Counted from the stretch's first letter, positions 1 through 6,900 are shown. The stretch: DNA of 24,254 nt from SZUA-430 sp034440175 (GCA_034440175.1 JAWXBO010000220.1:1-24254); one strand, 5' to 3'. Notes: generated by a model from the sequence alone, not told the origin. Translations and numbers: made by a program.

Positions 1-861
1 AACCCGATACCAATCGAGATCCGGCAGATCGGCTGAAGCGCCGTTTCGGTCGGCATCAATGAAACCGTCGCCGCCGAAGTGGAACGTCACACCAGCATTG
101 ACGGTGTGTTCGTCAAGGTCGCCGTTGAAATCACCGACGGTGAGGTCGACGGTGCGGCCGCGATATTCCACGAAGCCGGAAACCGGGATCGTGACGCCAA
201 ACCAATAATGTGCACCGAGGGTCCAGGCCCATTGTTCGACATCGAAGTCCGAGCTATAGATTCCGAGTTCGCCGTCGATATAGGCTAGTTCGCCGGTGAA
301 CTTCAGCTTCTTGCTGGAGTAGTAAGTTGCGCCGGCGCGAAGGTAGCCTGCGTTGCTCATGAGAAAGCTAAGGTCGGAGTCCATGTAACCGGCTTGGGCG
401 CTCAGCGTCCATTGCTCGCAGAAATATTGACCTTCGAAGCCAGCCATGAATACCGGCGCGCCAAAGAAATCGTGGAGGCGGCCGACGCCGGCGAAGACGC
501 CGAGAAGTCCTTGATCGTCGCGATAGTTGATATGACCGCCCAGCGCAAAGTGAGAGGTATCCGTGACCTCTTCATTTTTACCGCCGAAAATGCTGTCGTC
601 GAGCGACGCGCGGCCGACGGCATCGAGTTGGATGTTGACGGTGTTGCTGTAGGGTAGGTTGACGCGGCCTGCGCCCAGAATCGACGGGTATTCGTTGTCG
701 ATGTCGTAGCTGCTTTCGCCGCCTTCCGAACCTTCCTGATTTAGCCAGCTGTGGCCGTAGCCCAGGCTTACTTCGCCCATCATTCCCGCGCTGGCCGGCG
801 ACACCGCCAATCCAAGCGCCACTAGCGATGTCGTCGCCAATGCTAAAGATCTCATGCTCAT
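1..861 (-). CDS. Outer-membrane beta-barrel (porin-like) protein, 3' end cut by window
   Basis: The frame is open for 287 codons from an ATG at 861 to the window edge with no stop, so the C-terminus is missing. A strong Shine-Dalgarno (GGAGG, about 6 bases upstream) supports this start; a second in-frame ATG lies two codons on. The N-terminus is a classic Sec signal peptide: short basic start, then a hydrophobic run ending SPASA before GMMGEV, so cleavage is expected near residue 25. The mature part has alternating aromatic/polar strands and short Asp/Gly/Asn turns (LGYGHSW, FALGGHINYRDD, AGATYYSSKKLKFTGELAY, LGAHYWFG), the pattern of an outer-membrane barrel. No porin subfamily was recognised. 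A CtrA-type box lies 66 bases upstream of the start. The exported-barrel call is fairly secure; transport substrate is unknown. Confidence 0.75.
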   Translation of the reverse strand, partial: MSMRSLALATTSLVALGLAVSPASAGMMGEVSLGYGHSWLNQEGSEGGESSYDIDNEYPSILGAGRVNLPYSNTVNIQLDAVGRASLDDSIFGGKNEEVTDTSHFALGGHINYRDDQGLLGVFAGVGRLHDFFGAPVFMAGFEGQYFCEQWTLSAQAGYMDSDLSFLMSNAGYLRAGATYYSSKKLKFTGELAYIDGELGIYSSDFDVEQWAWTLGAHYWFGVTIPVSGFVEYRGRTVDLTVGDFNGDLDEHTVNAGVTFHFGGDGFIDADRNGASADLPDLDWYRV

Positions 862-926
862 TCTTCCCTCCTGAATCGCGTGGTGCGTCTTGGCTTCCCT
901 GCGTACAGCCAAAAACAATGTTTGTG

Positions 927-942
927 GTTAACGAGAGGTTAA
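927..942 (-). promoter_or_regulatory. CtrA-type binding site upstream of porin-like gene
   Basis: Read on the minus strand the sequence is TTAACCTCTCGTTAAC, an exact TTAA-N7-TTAAC. This is the full-site consensus of the alphaproteobacterial cell-cycle regulator CtrA. It lies 66 bases upstream of the porin-like start codon, within promoter distance. Sequence match is seen; binding and direction of control are inferred. Confidence 0.6.
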
Positions 943-1084
943 TTTGGAGGGCAAACGCAACGATGGCGCATCATTGGTGCGCATTGGCAACATTGTTTTA
1001 CGGGGACAGCGTGAAAATGGACGCAGCGGTTAGATGGACGCGGCGTTGTGTAATGGGGGTTGGGGACCTGTCTCCACCGCGCCA

Positions 1085-1221
1085 CTTCCCCCCATCGTCT
1101 GCAGCCGCTAACGCGGCGCAGCCACTTCCCCCGCAAGCGGGGGAAGACAGAAAATCTTGTGTCTTCCCCCGCTTGCGGGGGAAGTCCCTGCGCAGCTCTT
1201 GCTGCTGCAGGGGATGGGGGG
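1085..1221. repeat. Palindromic intergenic repeat element, copy 1
   Basis: The core is a perfect 26-bp inverted repeat: 1124-1149 against 1160-1185 with a 10-base spacer. Each arm is itself a near-palindrome (CTTCCCCCGCAAGCGGGGGAAG), so the element is two REP-like hairpins head to head. Outer ends CCCCCCATC near 1088 and GATGGGGGG near 1213 form a looser terminal inverted repeat. The element ends directly after the stop codon of the sulfotransferase gene and may act as its transcription end. A second copy sits upstream of the same gene (about 2985-3120). The boundaries are estimates. Confidence 0.8.
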
Positions 1222-1223
1222 CT

Positions 1224-2906
1224 TTAGTCTATGTATTGCGCGGTCTTGACGCCGTTGGCTTCTAGGGCGTCGCGCAATGGCGTTAGGTGCTTTTCGTAGG
1301 CTTTCCAGCGGCCGGCTGAGCGTTTGTGGACGGGTTGGCGGACTTGCCAGACGCTGGCGGTGAGAACGGTGCGTTTGACCTCTTGTGGGCGCAGGCAGGC
1401 GTCGTCCCAGGTGAGGCCCGCGAAGCCGATCAATTTGCGGGAAACTTCTTCCTGATTTTCGACAAGTTCCTCGTAATCGATTTCCAGCATACGGCCTTTC
1501 AAGGTCTCGCGCCAATGCTGCATGAGATCGAGGTATTGCGCGTAGTGGTGGCCCAGGTCGGCGAGGTTGCGCGCATAGGAATGGGCGTCGTTGAAGTTCT
1601 GTTGCCAGATCGACAGGCAGGTGTCGAAGGGATTGCGGCGGGTGTGAATGATGCGCGCCTTTGGGAACAGCATGGCGATGAAGCCGACGGCCTGAAAATT
1701 GTGGGGCATCTTGTCGGTGACGCGGATTGCATTGGCGTTCTTGGCTTTGGTGTCGACGGCGTCGAGATAGCGTTGCGCCAGAATTTCCGAGCCGACCCAG
1801 GTGAGCTGGCGCGCATTCTTTTGCACGCCGTCGTCGCGGAAAACCAAGTCGGCCATTTGCCGCTCGCAGCGCTTGACCGTTTCAAGTTCACCTGCGGCGA
1901 ATACTTGCGGATGGGCGCCGATAATCGTTTCGGTGAGTGTGGTGCCGGAGCGTGGCATGCCGACGATAAAGACCGGACGCTCGCTGTCGAGGCCGAATGA
2001 TTTGTTTTCGTCGTAGAATTTACGGGTGTAGGTTTTCTTGAGTTCGGCGTAGCTTTGTTCCAGGCCCTTGGCGTCGTATTTGCCGGCGGCCATGGTGTTG
2101 CCAGTGTCGTAGTATTTGAAGGCTTCGTCGTAGCGGCCAACGTCGTCGTACATTTTGGCTGCAGCAAACGATAGTCCCCGCATTTCCTTGGCGCCGGTGT
2201 CTTTGCTCGCGATCAGTTCTTCGATGCGGGTGATTTCGGGGTCTTCCGGCTTGAACTTTCGCGCGTTCGACAGATTGACGTAACCCATCGAAACCGTTGG
2301 CGCTGCTTCGATGATCTCGCGCGCGGTGGCTTCTGCTTCATCGGTGCGGCCAAGGCTCATCAGCGAGCGGCTGATGCCGGATTTCGCGGAGAGGTGGTCC
2401 GGTTTAATTTTGAGAAGCTGGCGGAAGCATTTCAGCGCGCGCTCGCCCTGGCCCGCAAAGTTCAGCGTGCGGCCGAGGTTGAGCCAAGAGTCGGCCATGT
2501 CGGGCTTGATCGCCAGCGCGCGTTCGAGGTGGTCGATGGCGTCTTCGAAGCGGCGCACGAGCGACAGCGCGTTGCCGTAATTGTTCAGGATCGCGGGGTC
2601 CTTGGGGCGGGCGGAAACGGCGCGTTCGAGCAAATCGAAGGCTGCTTCGTGGTTGCCTGCTTCCATCGCCAGGACGCCCAGAAGGTTCAGCGCGTCGGGT
2701 TGGTTGGGGACTTTGCCAAGCACGGCGCGGTAGACCTTTTCCGCCTCTTCGCCGCGGCCGGCCTTGTGATGTTCGATGCCCTGCTCGAGTTGGCGCTGGA
2801 GGTCGAAGGGGTTGACGGGATAGTTCCAGGCCGAGCCGCCGCCCTTTTGCATGGGAACGCCAAGGCCTGGCAAACGGGGCTGCGGTGCGGAGGGGGGATG
2901 TGCCAT
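1224..2906 (-). CDS. TPR-repeat sulfotransferase family protein
   Basis: A 560-residue two-part protein. Residues about 36-205 are tandem tetratricopeptide repeats (for example NLLGVLAMEAGNHEAAFDLLERA and NNYGNALSLVRRFEDAIDHLERAL). Residues about 310-545 are a sulfotransferase domain with the PAPS 5'-phosphosulfate loop VGMPRSGTT (315-323), DKMPHNF (398-404) and the 3'-phosphate motif RRNPFDTCLS (423-432). The family transfers sulfate from PAPS to a hydroxyl or sugar; the acceptor cannot be predicted, and the TPR part probably binds a protein or polysaccharide. There is no signal peptide, so it is cytoplasmic. The gene stands alone and is divergent from hsp20, with palindromic repeats on both sides. 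No clear ribosome site precedes the ATG at 2906; an in-frame ATG at codon 19 is a less likely alternative. The architecture is common in alphaproteobacteria. Confidence 0.9.
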   Translation of the reverse strand: MAHPPSAPQPRLPGLGVPMQKGGGSAWNYPVNPFDLQRQLEQGIEHHKAGRGEEAEKVYRAVLGKVPNQPDALNLLGVLAMEAGNHEAAFDLLERAVSARPKDPAILNNYGNALSLVRRFEDAIDHLERALAIKPDMADSWLNLGRTLNFAGQGERALKCFRQLLKIKPDHLSAKSGISRSLMSLGRTDEAEATAREIIEAAPTVSMGYVNLSNARKFKPEDPEITRIEELIASKDTGAKEMRGLSFAAAKMYDDVGRYDEAFKYYDTGNTMAAGKYDAKGLEQSYAELKKTYTRKFYDENKSFGLDSERPVFIVGMPRSGTTLTETIIGAHPQVFAAGELETVKRCERQMADLVFRDDGVQKNARQLTWVGSEILAQRYLDAVDTKAKNANAIRVTDKMPHNFQAVGFIAMLFPKARIIHTRRNPFDTCLSIWQQNFNDAHSYARNLADLGHHYAQYLDLMQHWRETLKGRMLEIDYEELVENQEEVSRKLIGFAGLTWDDACLRPQEVKRTVLTASVWQVRQPVHKRSAGRWKAYEKHLTPLRDALEANGVKTAQYID

Positions 2907-2984
2907 GGGGTCACTCGTTACTTGATGGTTAAAGAATCGCTGATTGGGAGGTTAGCACAAGACGCTTGGCCGGAAGATCCGACT

Positions 2985-3120
2985 CGACGTTCCCCCATCC
3001 CCTGCGAGCCACAAGTGCTGCCCAGGGTCTTCCCCCGCAAGCGGAGGAAGATGAAAGACTCTGCTGTCTTCCTCCGCTTGCGGGGGAAGACCCTGGGGAC
3101 TGTGCCTTGACGGGTGGATG
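2985..3120. repeat. Palindromic intergenic repeat element, copy 2
   Basis: A perfect 31-bp inverted repeat, 3021-3051 against 3067-3097, with a 15-base spacer. The inner arms match copy 1 near 1085-1221 (CTTCCCCCGCAAGCGG), with CTTCCTCC in place of CTTCCCCC in part of each arm. That change is matched on both arms, so pairing is kept. Outer sequences CCCCCATCCC (about 2994) and GGATGGG (about 3116) mirror each other as in copy 1. It lies in the divergent region between the sulfotransferase gene and hsp20, and its right edge runs into the -35 of the heat-shock promoter. Confidence 0.8.
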
Positions 3121-3134
3121 GGCAATCCCCATGT
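3106..3134 (+). promoter_or_regulatory. RpoH (sigma-32)-type heat-shock promoter of hsp20
   Basis: CTTGACG at 3106-3112, a 14-base spacer, then CCCCATGT at 3127-3134. This is close to the heat-shock sigma consensus CTTGAAA-N13/14-CCCCATNT. Predicted transcription start is near 3141, giving a leader of about 105 bases before hsp20. Confidence 0.75.
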
Positions 3135-3140
3135 CAGTCA

Positions 3141-3245
3141 GGCTCAAGGGGATGCCAATCGCTGGGTTCCCGTGATGAGCAACTGGACCGAAAATCCGGC
3201 CTTTTGGCGGGTTTTCAACATCATCGCTTGAAAGGATGACTGACC
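3141..3245 (+). promoter_or_regulatory. ROSE-type RNA thermometer in hsp20 leader
   Basis: The leader folds into successive hairpins. At 3191-3215 an AAAA/UUUU-clamped stem with a UUUU loop forms. The last hairpin pairs UCAUCGCU (3221-3228) with AGGAUGA (3233-3239), leaving G3226 bulged. It contains the ROSE signature UYGCU (UCGCU at 3224-3228) pairing to the AGGA ribosome-binding site just upstream of the ATG at 3246, with a bulged G opposite the site as in known ROSE elements. ROSE elements block translation of small heat-shock genes at low temperature and open on warming. Pairing was read by eye, with no energy calculation. Confidence 0.75.
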
Positions 3246-3716
3246 ATGCGTGGATTTGATTTTAGCCCTTTATATCGCTCAACCGTCGGCTTCGACCGAC
3301 TGGCCAATCTGCTTGAGACCGTGACCCAGTACGACGCGGCAACCCATAGCTATCCGCCCTACAATATCGAGCAAGTTTCGGAGAACGATTATCGCATCTC
3401 GATGGCGGTGGCTGGCTTTGGCGAGAGCGAGTTGTCGATCGAGGTCAAGGAAGGCGTTTTGACCATTACGGGCAAGCGGGCCGGCGAAGAGCCGAAGTCG
3501 CAATTCCTGTACCAGGGCATTGCCGGACGCAGCTTTGAGCGGCGTTTTCAGCTAGCCGACCAGATGGAAGTGCGTGGGGCGCGGCTTGAGCACGGATTGC
3601 TGCATGTCGATGTCGTACGGGTGATCCCGGAAGCCAAGCGGGCGCGCAAGATCGCGATTACGGCGGTCAAAGGTGCCGACGCCAAGATCGTCGATGCCAG
3701 GTCCGAGGCTGCGTAA
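3246..3716 (+). CDS. hsp20: Small heat-shock protein, Hsp20/alpha-crystallin family (IbpA-like)
   Basis: A 156-residue ATP-independent chaperone that holds unfolding proteins in the cytoplasm for refolding. The N-terminus MRGFDFSPLYRSTVGFDRL is characteristic of alphaproteobacterial class A small Hsps. The alpha-crystallin domain spans about residues 36-130 (YNIEQVSENDYRISMAVAGF, GVLTITGKR, GLLHVDVVRVIPE), followed by a short tail. The tail lacks an obvious I-X-I/V motif other than KIAIT near residue 135. The ATG at 3246 follows AAGGA by 9 bases. It is a single-gene transcript: RpoH-type promoter, ROSE-type leader and a strong terminator 23 bases after the stop codon. Regulation is therefore expected at both transcription (sigma-32) and translation (thermometer). 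Confidence 0.95.
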   Translation: MRGFDFSPLYRSTVGFDRLANLLETVTQYDAATHSYPPYNIEQVSENDYRISMAVAGFGESELSIEVKEGVLTITGKRAGEEPKSQFLYQGIAGRSFERRFQLADQMEVRGARLEHGLLHVDVVRVIPEAKRARKIAITAVKGADAKIVDARSEAA

Positions 3717-3738
3717 GCGTCTTATCTTAAAGTCATTG

Positions 3739-3770
3739 TGGCACCGGGAGTTCCGGTGCCATTTTTGTTT
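3739..3770 (+). terminator. Rho-independent terminator after hsp20
   Basis: The stem GGCACCGG (3740-3747) pairs with CCGGTGCC (3753-3760) around the loop GAGTT, extended by a T-A pair, and is followed by ATTTTTGTTT. A textbook intrinsic terminator 23 bases after the hsp20 stop codon. Confidence 0.92.
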
Positions 3771-3990
3771 GCGCGCAGGGCTGGGGTGTAAACATCTGTT
3801 GGGGGAAACGTGTGCGTCGATTTTTTGGTTATGCAGTTAATCGTGTGGAACTATTTCTGTATTCACCTGAAAAAATGATTCTCAAAAGTGTTTGGGTGTT
3901 GTAGTGTGCCGGGATTGCAAGCCGTCGTTTGTGGGGATGGTGGTTTGTATCCGGGGGGGCGTTTCGTATCGCTGTCGGGGCAGCTCCAGT
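3771..3990. other. A/T-richer intergenic stretch before hydrolase gene
   Basis: About 220 bases without a supported gene. The hydrolase frame is open back to a TTG at 3892, but residues encoded before 3991 (Cys-rich, no family match) look non-coding. The stretch is noticeably more A/T-rich than its surroundings, as expected of a promoter region, but no promoter could be fixed with confidence. Confidence 0.4.
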
Positions 3991-4917
3991 ATGATGAATT
4001 GGTCGCGTACAAATAACAGACGTCCTGCGCTAGTCCGGCGTCAGGCGTCATTTGACCCGTCTGCTACCATCGAAGAGTTGCGCGATTACGTAAAGCAATT
4101 CTGGGTTGGTTTTGGACCGCAAATCAAAGGGGTTGAGGCTCAACCCGTGCTGATCAGCGCCATCCGCGGTGAGTGGGTGGTTCCTGAATCTGCGACCGGG
4201 CGCCGGGTTATCCTCTATTTCCATGGCGGCGGCTATATTGCCGGATCGCCTGAATCGCATCGCTCACTGGTCGCGCGCCTGGCGCATGCCGCGAGTGCGC
4301 GGGCCCTGGTGCCTCAGTATCGCCTTGCACCAGAGTTTCCCTATCCTGCCGCTTTGCGTGACGCCGCGGATGCGTACCGATGGTTGCTGACGCAGGGTGT
4401 TACACCAAATAATATCATATTCGCTGGTGACGGATCGGGCGGCGGGCTCGCATTATCGACGCTTCTGGCGTTGCGTAATGCGGGGCTGCCGCTTCCCGCC
4501 GCAGCTGTTTGTTTTTCGCCGTGGGCCGACATGACGATGGCTGGCTGGTCGATGCTGAAGAACAAAGTCAACGACGACACGATGAGCTGGGAGTTGCTGG
4601 CGACTTGTGCACGGCATTATCTGAAGGGTGCGTCGCCTGCCGATCCATTCGCCTCGCCGATCTATGGCGATTTTCGCGGGCTGCCGCCGTTGATGATCCA
4701 TGCGGGCAGTTTTGAAGTGCTCAAAGACGATGCAAGCCGTATCGGCGAACGGGCGGCTGCTGCCAATGTGAACGTGAATGTGGAAGTCTATGAGAACATG
4801 CCGCATTTGTTCCAGGGCATGCCGGATATTCCAGAGTCCAAGGTGTCGATCACGCGGGCTGCGGCCTTTATCAAGGCGCGGACACCGGAAGTGATGCTGA
4901 GGCGAGCGGCGCAGTAG
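3991..4917 (+). CDS. HSL-family alpha/beta hydrolase (esterase-like) with altered nucleophile elbow
   Basis: A 308-residue cytoplasmic protein of the hormone-sensitive-lipase type (acetyl-esterase/lipase) when started at the ATG at 3991; the ATG at 3994 is equally possible. The oxyanion motif HGGGY (78-82) and YRLAPEFPYPAALRDA (110-125) are typical. The acid is probably E242 (GSFEVLKDD) and the His H272 (NMPHLF). The usual elbow G-D-S-A-G-G reads G-D-G-S-G-G (146-151): the nucleophile position is Gly and a Ser lies one residue later. Downstream residues align without a gap (GGGLAL, LRNAGLPLPAA, FSPWADM), so this is not a simple insertion. Activity is therefore uncertain. The gene is convergent with the transposase-like gene, with which it shares a terminator hairpin. 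Confidence 0.85.
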   Translation: MMNWSRTNNRRPALVRRQASFDPSATIEELRDYVKQFWVGFGPQIKGVEAQPVLISAIRGEWVVPESATGRRVILYFHGGGYIAGSPESHRSLVARLAHAASARALVPQYRLAPEFPYPAALRDAADAYRWLLTQGVTPNNIIFAGDGSGGGLALSTLLALRNAGLPLPAAAVCFSPWADMTMAGWSMLKNKVNDDTMSWELLATCARHYLKGASPADPFASPIYGDFRGLPPLMIHAGSFEVLKDDASRIGERAAAANVNVNVEVYENMPHLFQGMPDIPESKVSITRAAAFIKARTPEVMLRRAAQ

Positions 4918-4924
4918 AGGCCCG

Positions 4925-4959
4925 CTCACCGTTTTTTGCGAAGGGCAAAAAAGGGTGAG
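4925..4959. terminator. Bidirectional terminator hairpin between convergent genes
   Basis: CTCACCGTTTTTTGC (4925-4939) pairs with GCAAAAAAGGGTGAG (4945-4959): 14 pairs with one mismatch around a 5-base loop. The stem contains an A/T-rich block, giving T-rich arms in both directions. It lies 8 bases after the hydrolase stop codon and directly next to the 3' end of the opposing gene, so it probably ends both transcripts. Confidence 0.75.
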
Positions 4960-4961
4960 GG

Positions 4962-5642
4962 CTATTTCTTCTTCTTTGCCTTGGCGACCTTTGGCTTTGG
5001 GCCGGGTCTTTGGCGCGCGAGGGTGCGGCCGAGTTTCTTTTCCAGCGATTTCATAAAGGCTGGAGCGCCGAAGGGACGTCCGGTGTGTTCGCTGGCCGAG
5101 ATCGCCTTGAGTTCGGCGGCAGTGAAAGGTGCGGCCAGCGCTGCTTTCCAGTCTTTAACTTCGTCAAGCAGCGGCTTGACCTCAACAAATCCGTCGTTCT
5201 TGCCCTTTAAGTGGGCCGCAGCGCTCGACCATTTCCAGTCCTTGGCCTTCGACGCGGCCTTGGCGCGCACGGGCGCAGTTTCGACGTAGCGGGCGCACAT
5301 TGGCAGCGAGGCCGTGTCCATCGGGAACGAGGCAAAGCGGCCCCGGAACAGACCACCGTCACGTGAACGGCGCAGATTGACGGCGCGGGTAAAGCGGCGA
5401 TGCGCCTCGCCCAATGCCTGGCGCAAGGCCTTGGGCGAATTGGGAACGAGGATCAGCTGGACCTGCTTTGGCAGCAGACAATAGGCCAAAACCTTGACCT
5501 TTGCCGCCGCGCAGCCTTCGGCCACGAGCGCCAAATAGTCTTTGTAATCCTGGTCGCCTGCAAAAATGCGTTGACCGGGGTTGCCGCGTTGCAGCACGTG
5601 ATGGGGTGCGCCAGGCACCACTGCTCTTGCTAATCTTGCCAT
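4962..5642 (-). CDS. REP-associated tyrosine transposase (RAYT/IS200-like) relative lacking HUH histidines
   Basis: A 226-residue member of the Y1-transposase family. The family opening MARLAR..VPGAPHHVLQRGN (1-21), ALGEAHRRFTRAVN (76-89), GRFASFPMD (101-109), ARYVETAPVRA (117-127) and WKWSSAAAHL (136-145) are all present at normal spacing. The metal-binding motif, normally P-N-H-V-H-L-I, reads P-K-Q-V-Q-L-I: both histidines are Gln (residues 60 and 62, codons CAG). The candidate catalytic Tyr (Y119) remains. The frame is intact, and the last 20 residues form a Lys/Pro-rich basic tail. Single-strand cleavage by the HUH mechanism should be lost, while DNA binding could remain, suggesting a domesticated or recently inactivated copy. 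No ribosome site is obvious before the ATG at 5642. Confidence 0.88.
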   Translation of the reverse strand: MARLARAVVPGAPHHVLQRGNPGQRIFAGDQDYKDYLALVAEGCAAAKVKVLAYCLLPKQVQLILVPNSPKALRQALGEAHRRFTRAVNLRRSRDGGLFRGRFASFPMDTASLPMCARYVETAPVRAKAASKAKDWKWSSAAAHLKGKNDGFVEVKPLLDEVKDWKAALAAPFTAAELKAISASEHTGRPFGAPAFMKSLEKKLGRTLARQRPGPKPKVAKAKKKK

Positions 5643-5836
5643 GATGGGGGGAACCTAGCCGCGAAATCCGCTTTCGTCAATTGGTCTGTGTCCCCATATT
5701 TTTGACCGGCTGGGGGTAAAATCAACCAGATGATGTGGGTGCGTATCACCCGGTGACATAATGTCTGGGTTAACAAGGGACATAGCCATACGGCCTCTGC
5801 GTCCCCGTGGTTACTCTTCTACAAGTTGCAGCTGCG
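5643..5836. other. Intergenic region between transposase-like gene and threonine aldolase
   Basis: No gene. It holds a small hairpin (GGGTG 5737-5741 with CACCC 5747-5751, loop CGTAT) and three GTCCC-type words: TGTCCCC near 5691, GGGACA near 5775 and GTCCCC near 5801. These could be remnants of the repeat recognised by the neighbouring transposase relative. They do not match the large palindromes at 1085 and 2985. Confidence 0.4.
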
Positions 5837-6874
5837 TCAGGCAACGGCTTTGGCCAGTTTTATGAACGCATCGACTTCTTCTGCGCTTGTGGCGAAGGAA
5901 CACACAAGGCGGATCAGGGGGCGGCCATCGGTGATGGGCTCCCAGAGGTAGAATTTGGCGCCCTTGTCTTCGAGAGATTTCATGGCGGTTTCGGATGGCA
6001 CCTTGACGAACACTTCGTTGGACTGGACGGATTGAACGATTGTGTAACCTGGAATGGCTTTGAGTCCCTCGCTCAAGCGGGTCGCCATTGAATTGGCGTT
6101 GCTTGCCAGCCTTAGCCACAGGCCATTGTCCAGCATGGCTTCAATCTGGGCCGAGAGAAAGCGCATCTTTGAGAGCAAGTGGCCCGCTTTCTTGCGGCGA
6201 TAGGCCATGTCAGCGGCGCGGGCGGGGTCGAAGAAGATCACAGCCTCGGCAGCCAAGGCGCCGTTCTTGGTGGCGCCGAATGACAGAGCCTCGACGCCCG
6301 CCTTCCAAGTGATTTCCGCGGGCGAGCATTTGAGGTGAGCCAAGGCATTGGCAAAGCGGGCGCCGTCCATGTGGAGGGCCAGTTTTTCCTGGACCGCGAA
6401 CTGGCTCAATGCGCTGACTTCGGCTGGTGTGTAGACGGTGCCAAACTCTGTTGCCTGGGTGATGGATATCGTTGCCGGCTGGACGTGATGGACATATCCG
6501 CGGATGAATTGGGCCAGTGAGGATTTCAGACCTGCGATGGTGATTTTGCCTTGCGCTCCGGCCAGGGGGACGAGCTTGGCGCCGGAGTAGAATTCCGGTG
6601 CGCCGCATTCATCGACGTGGATGTGCGAGCCTTCGTGACAGAAGACGGCGCCGTATTGAGGGGTCAGGGTCGCGAGAGCGAGGGCGTTGGCCGCCGTGCC
6701 TGTCGCAACGGGAAAGACCGCGACTTCTTTTTCGAAGAAGGCCGATAGCTTTTCGGTGAGGCGGGCCGTGACCGTGTCACCGCCGTAGCTTGCCGCCATG
6801 CCGTCATTGGCGCGCGCGAGGGCTGCAATAATTTCAGGCGGTGCACCGGCGGCGTTGTCGCTCATAAAGTTCAT
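5837..6874 (-). CDS. ltaE: Low-specificity L-threonine aldolase (PLP enzyme)
   Basis: A 345-residue fold-type I PLP enzyme that cleaves L-threonine or allo-threonine to glycine and acetaldehyde. The opening MNFMSDNAAGAPPEI is the family N-terminus and supports the start at 6874. SYGGDTVTARLTEKL (29-43), FPVATGTAANALAL (54-67), CHEGSHIHVDECGAPE (79-94), HMDGARFANAL (168-178, with the PLP-binding Asp170) and SFGATKNGALAAEAV (198-212, Schiff-base Lys203) are in order. Length is normal for the family. It follows a small membrane-protein gene on the same strand by 56 bases. A perfect 8-bp hairpin lies just 5 bases upstream of the start codon, where the ribosome site should be. Confidence 0.93.
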   Translation of the reverse strand: MNFMSDNAAGAPPEIIAALARANDGMAASYGGDTVTARLTEKLSAFFEKEVAVFPVATGTAANALALATLTPQYGAVFCHEGSHIHVDECGAPEFYSGAKLVPLAGAQGKITIAGLKSSLAQFIRGYVHHVQPATISITQATEFGTVYTPAEVSALSQFAVQEKLALHMDGARFANALAHLKCSPAEITWKAGVEALSFGATKNGALAAEAVIFFDPARAADMAYRRKKAGHLLSKMRFLSAQIEAMLDNGLWLRLASNANSMATRLSEGLKAIPGYTIVQSVQSNEVFVKVPSETAMKSLEDKGAKFYLWEPITDGRPLIRLVCSFATSAEEVDAFIKLAKAVA

Positions 6875-6879
6875 CGAAG

Positions 6880-6900
6880 GTGCCCCGTTTTGCGGGGCAC
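6880..6900 (-). promoter_or_regulatory. Hairpin covering ribosome-binding region of threonine aldolase gene
   Basis: On the minus strand GTGCCCCG-CAAAA-CGGGGCAC forms a perfect 8-bp GC-rich stem, and its last base is 5 bases from the ATG at 6874. The only SD-like bases (CGGGG) lie inside the stem. It could attenuate readthrough from the upstream small gene or control translation. It lacks a T-run, so it is a poor intrinsic terminator. Confidence 0.5.

Larger units (their letters stand above)
862..1223. other. Intergenic region with porin promoter area and palindromic repeat
   Basis: No gene is supported here. The left half carries the upstream region of the porin-like gene: a CtrA-type box at 927-942, an 11-bp inverted pair (AAAACAATGTT at 912-922 and its reverse complement at 989-999), and a small hairpin GCGCA/TGCGC at 966-982. 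The right half (about 1085-1221) is a palindromic repeat element. Confidence 0.6.

Noticed and set aside
1326..3110. Plus-strand frames opposite and beyond the sulfotransferase gene
   Set aside because: They are antisense to a well-supported gene, and one runs through the palindromic repeat, where coding is unlikely.
3892..3990. N-terminal extension of the HSL hydrolase from a TTG
   Set aside because: The extra 33 residues are Cys-rich and unlike the family; the ATG at 3991 gives normal length.
5643..5836. Intact REP/BIME target for the transposase relative
   Set aside because: Only short GTCCC words and one weak 5-bp hairpin are present; no palindrome comparable to the elements at 1085 or 2985.
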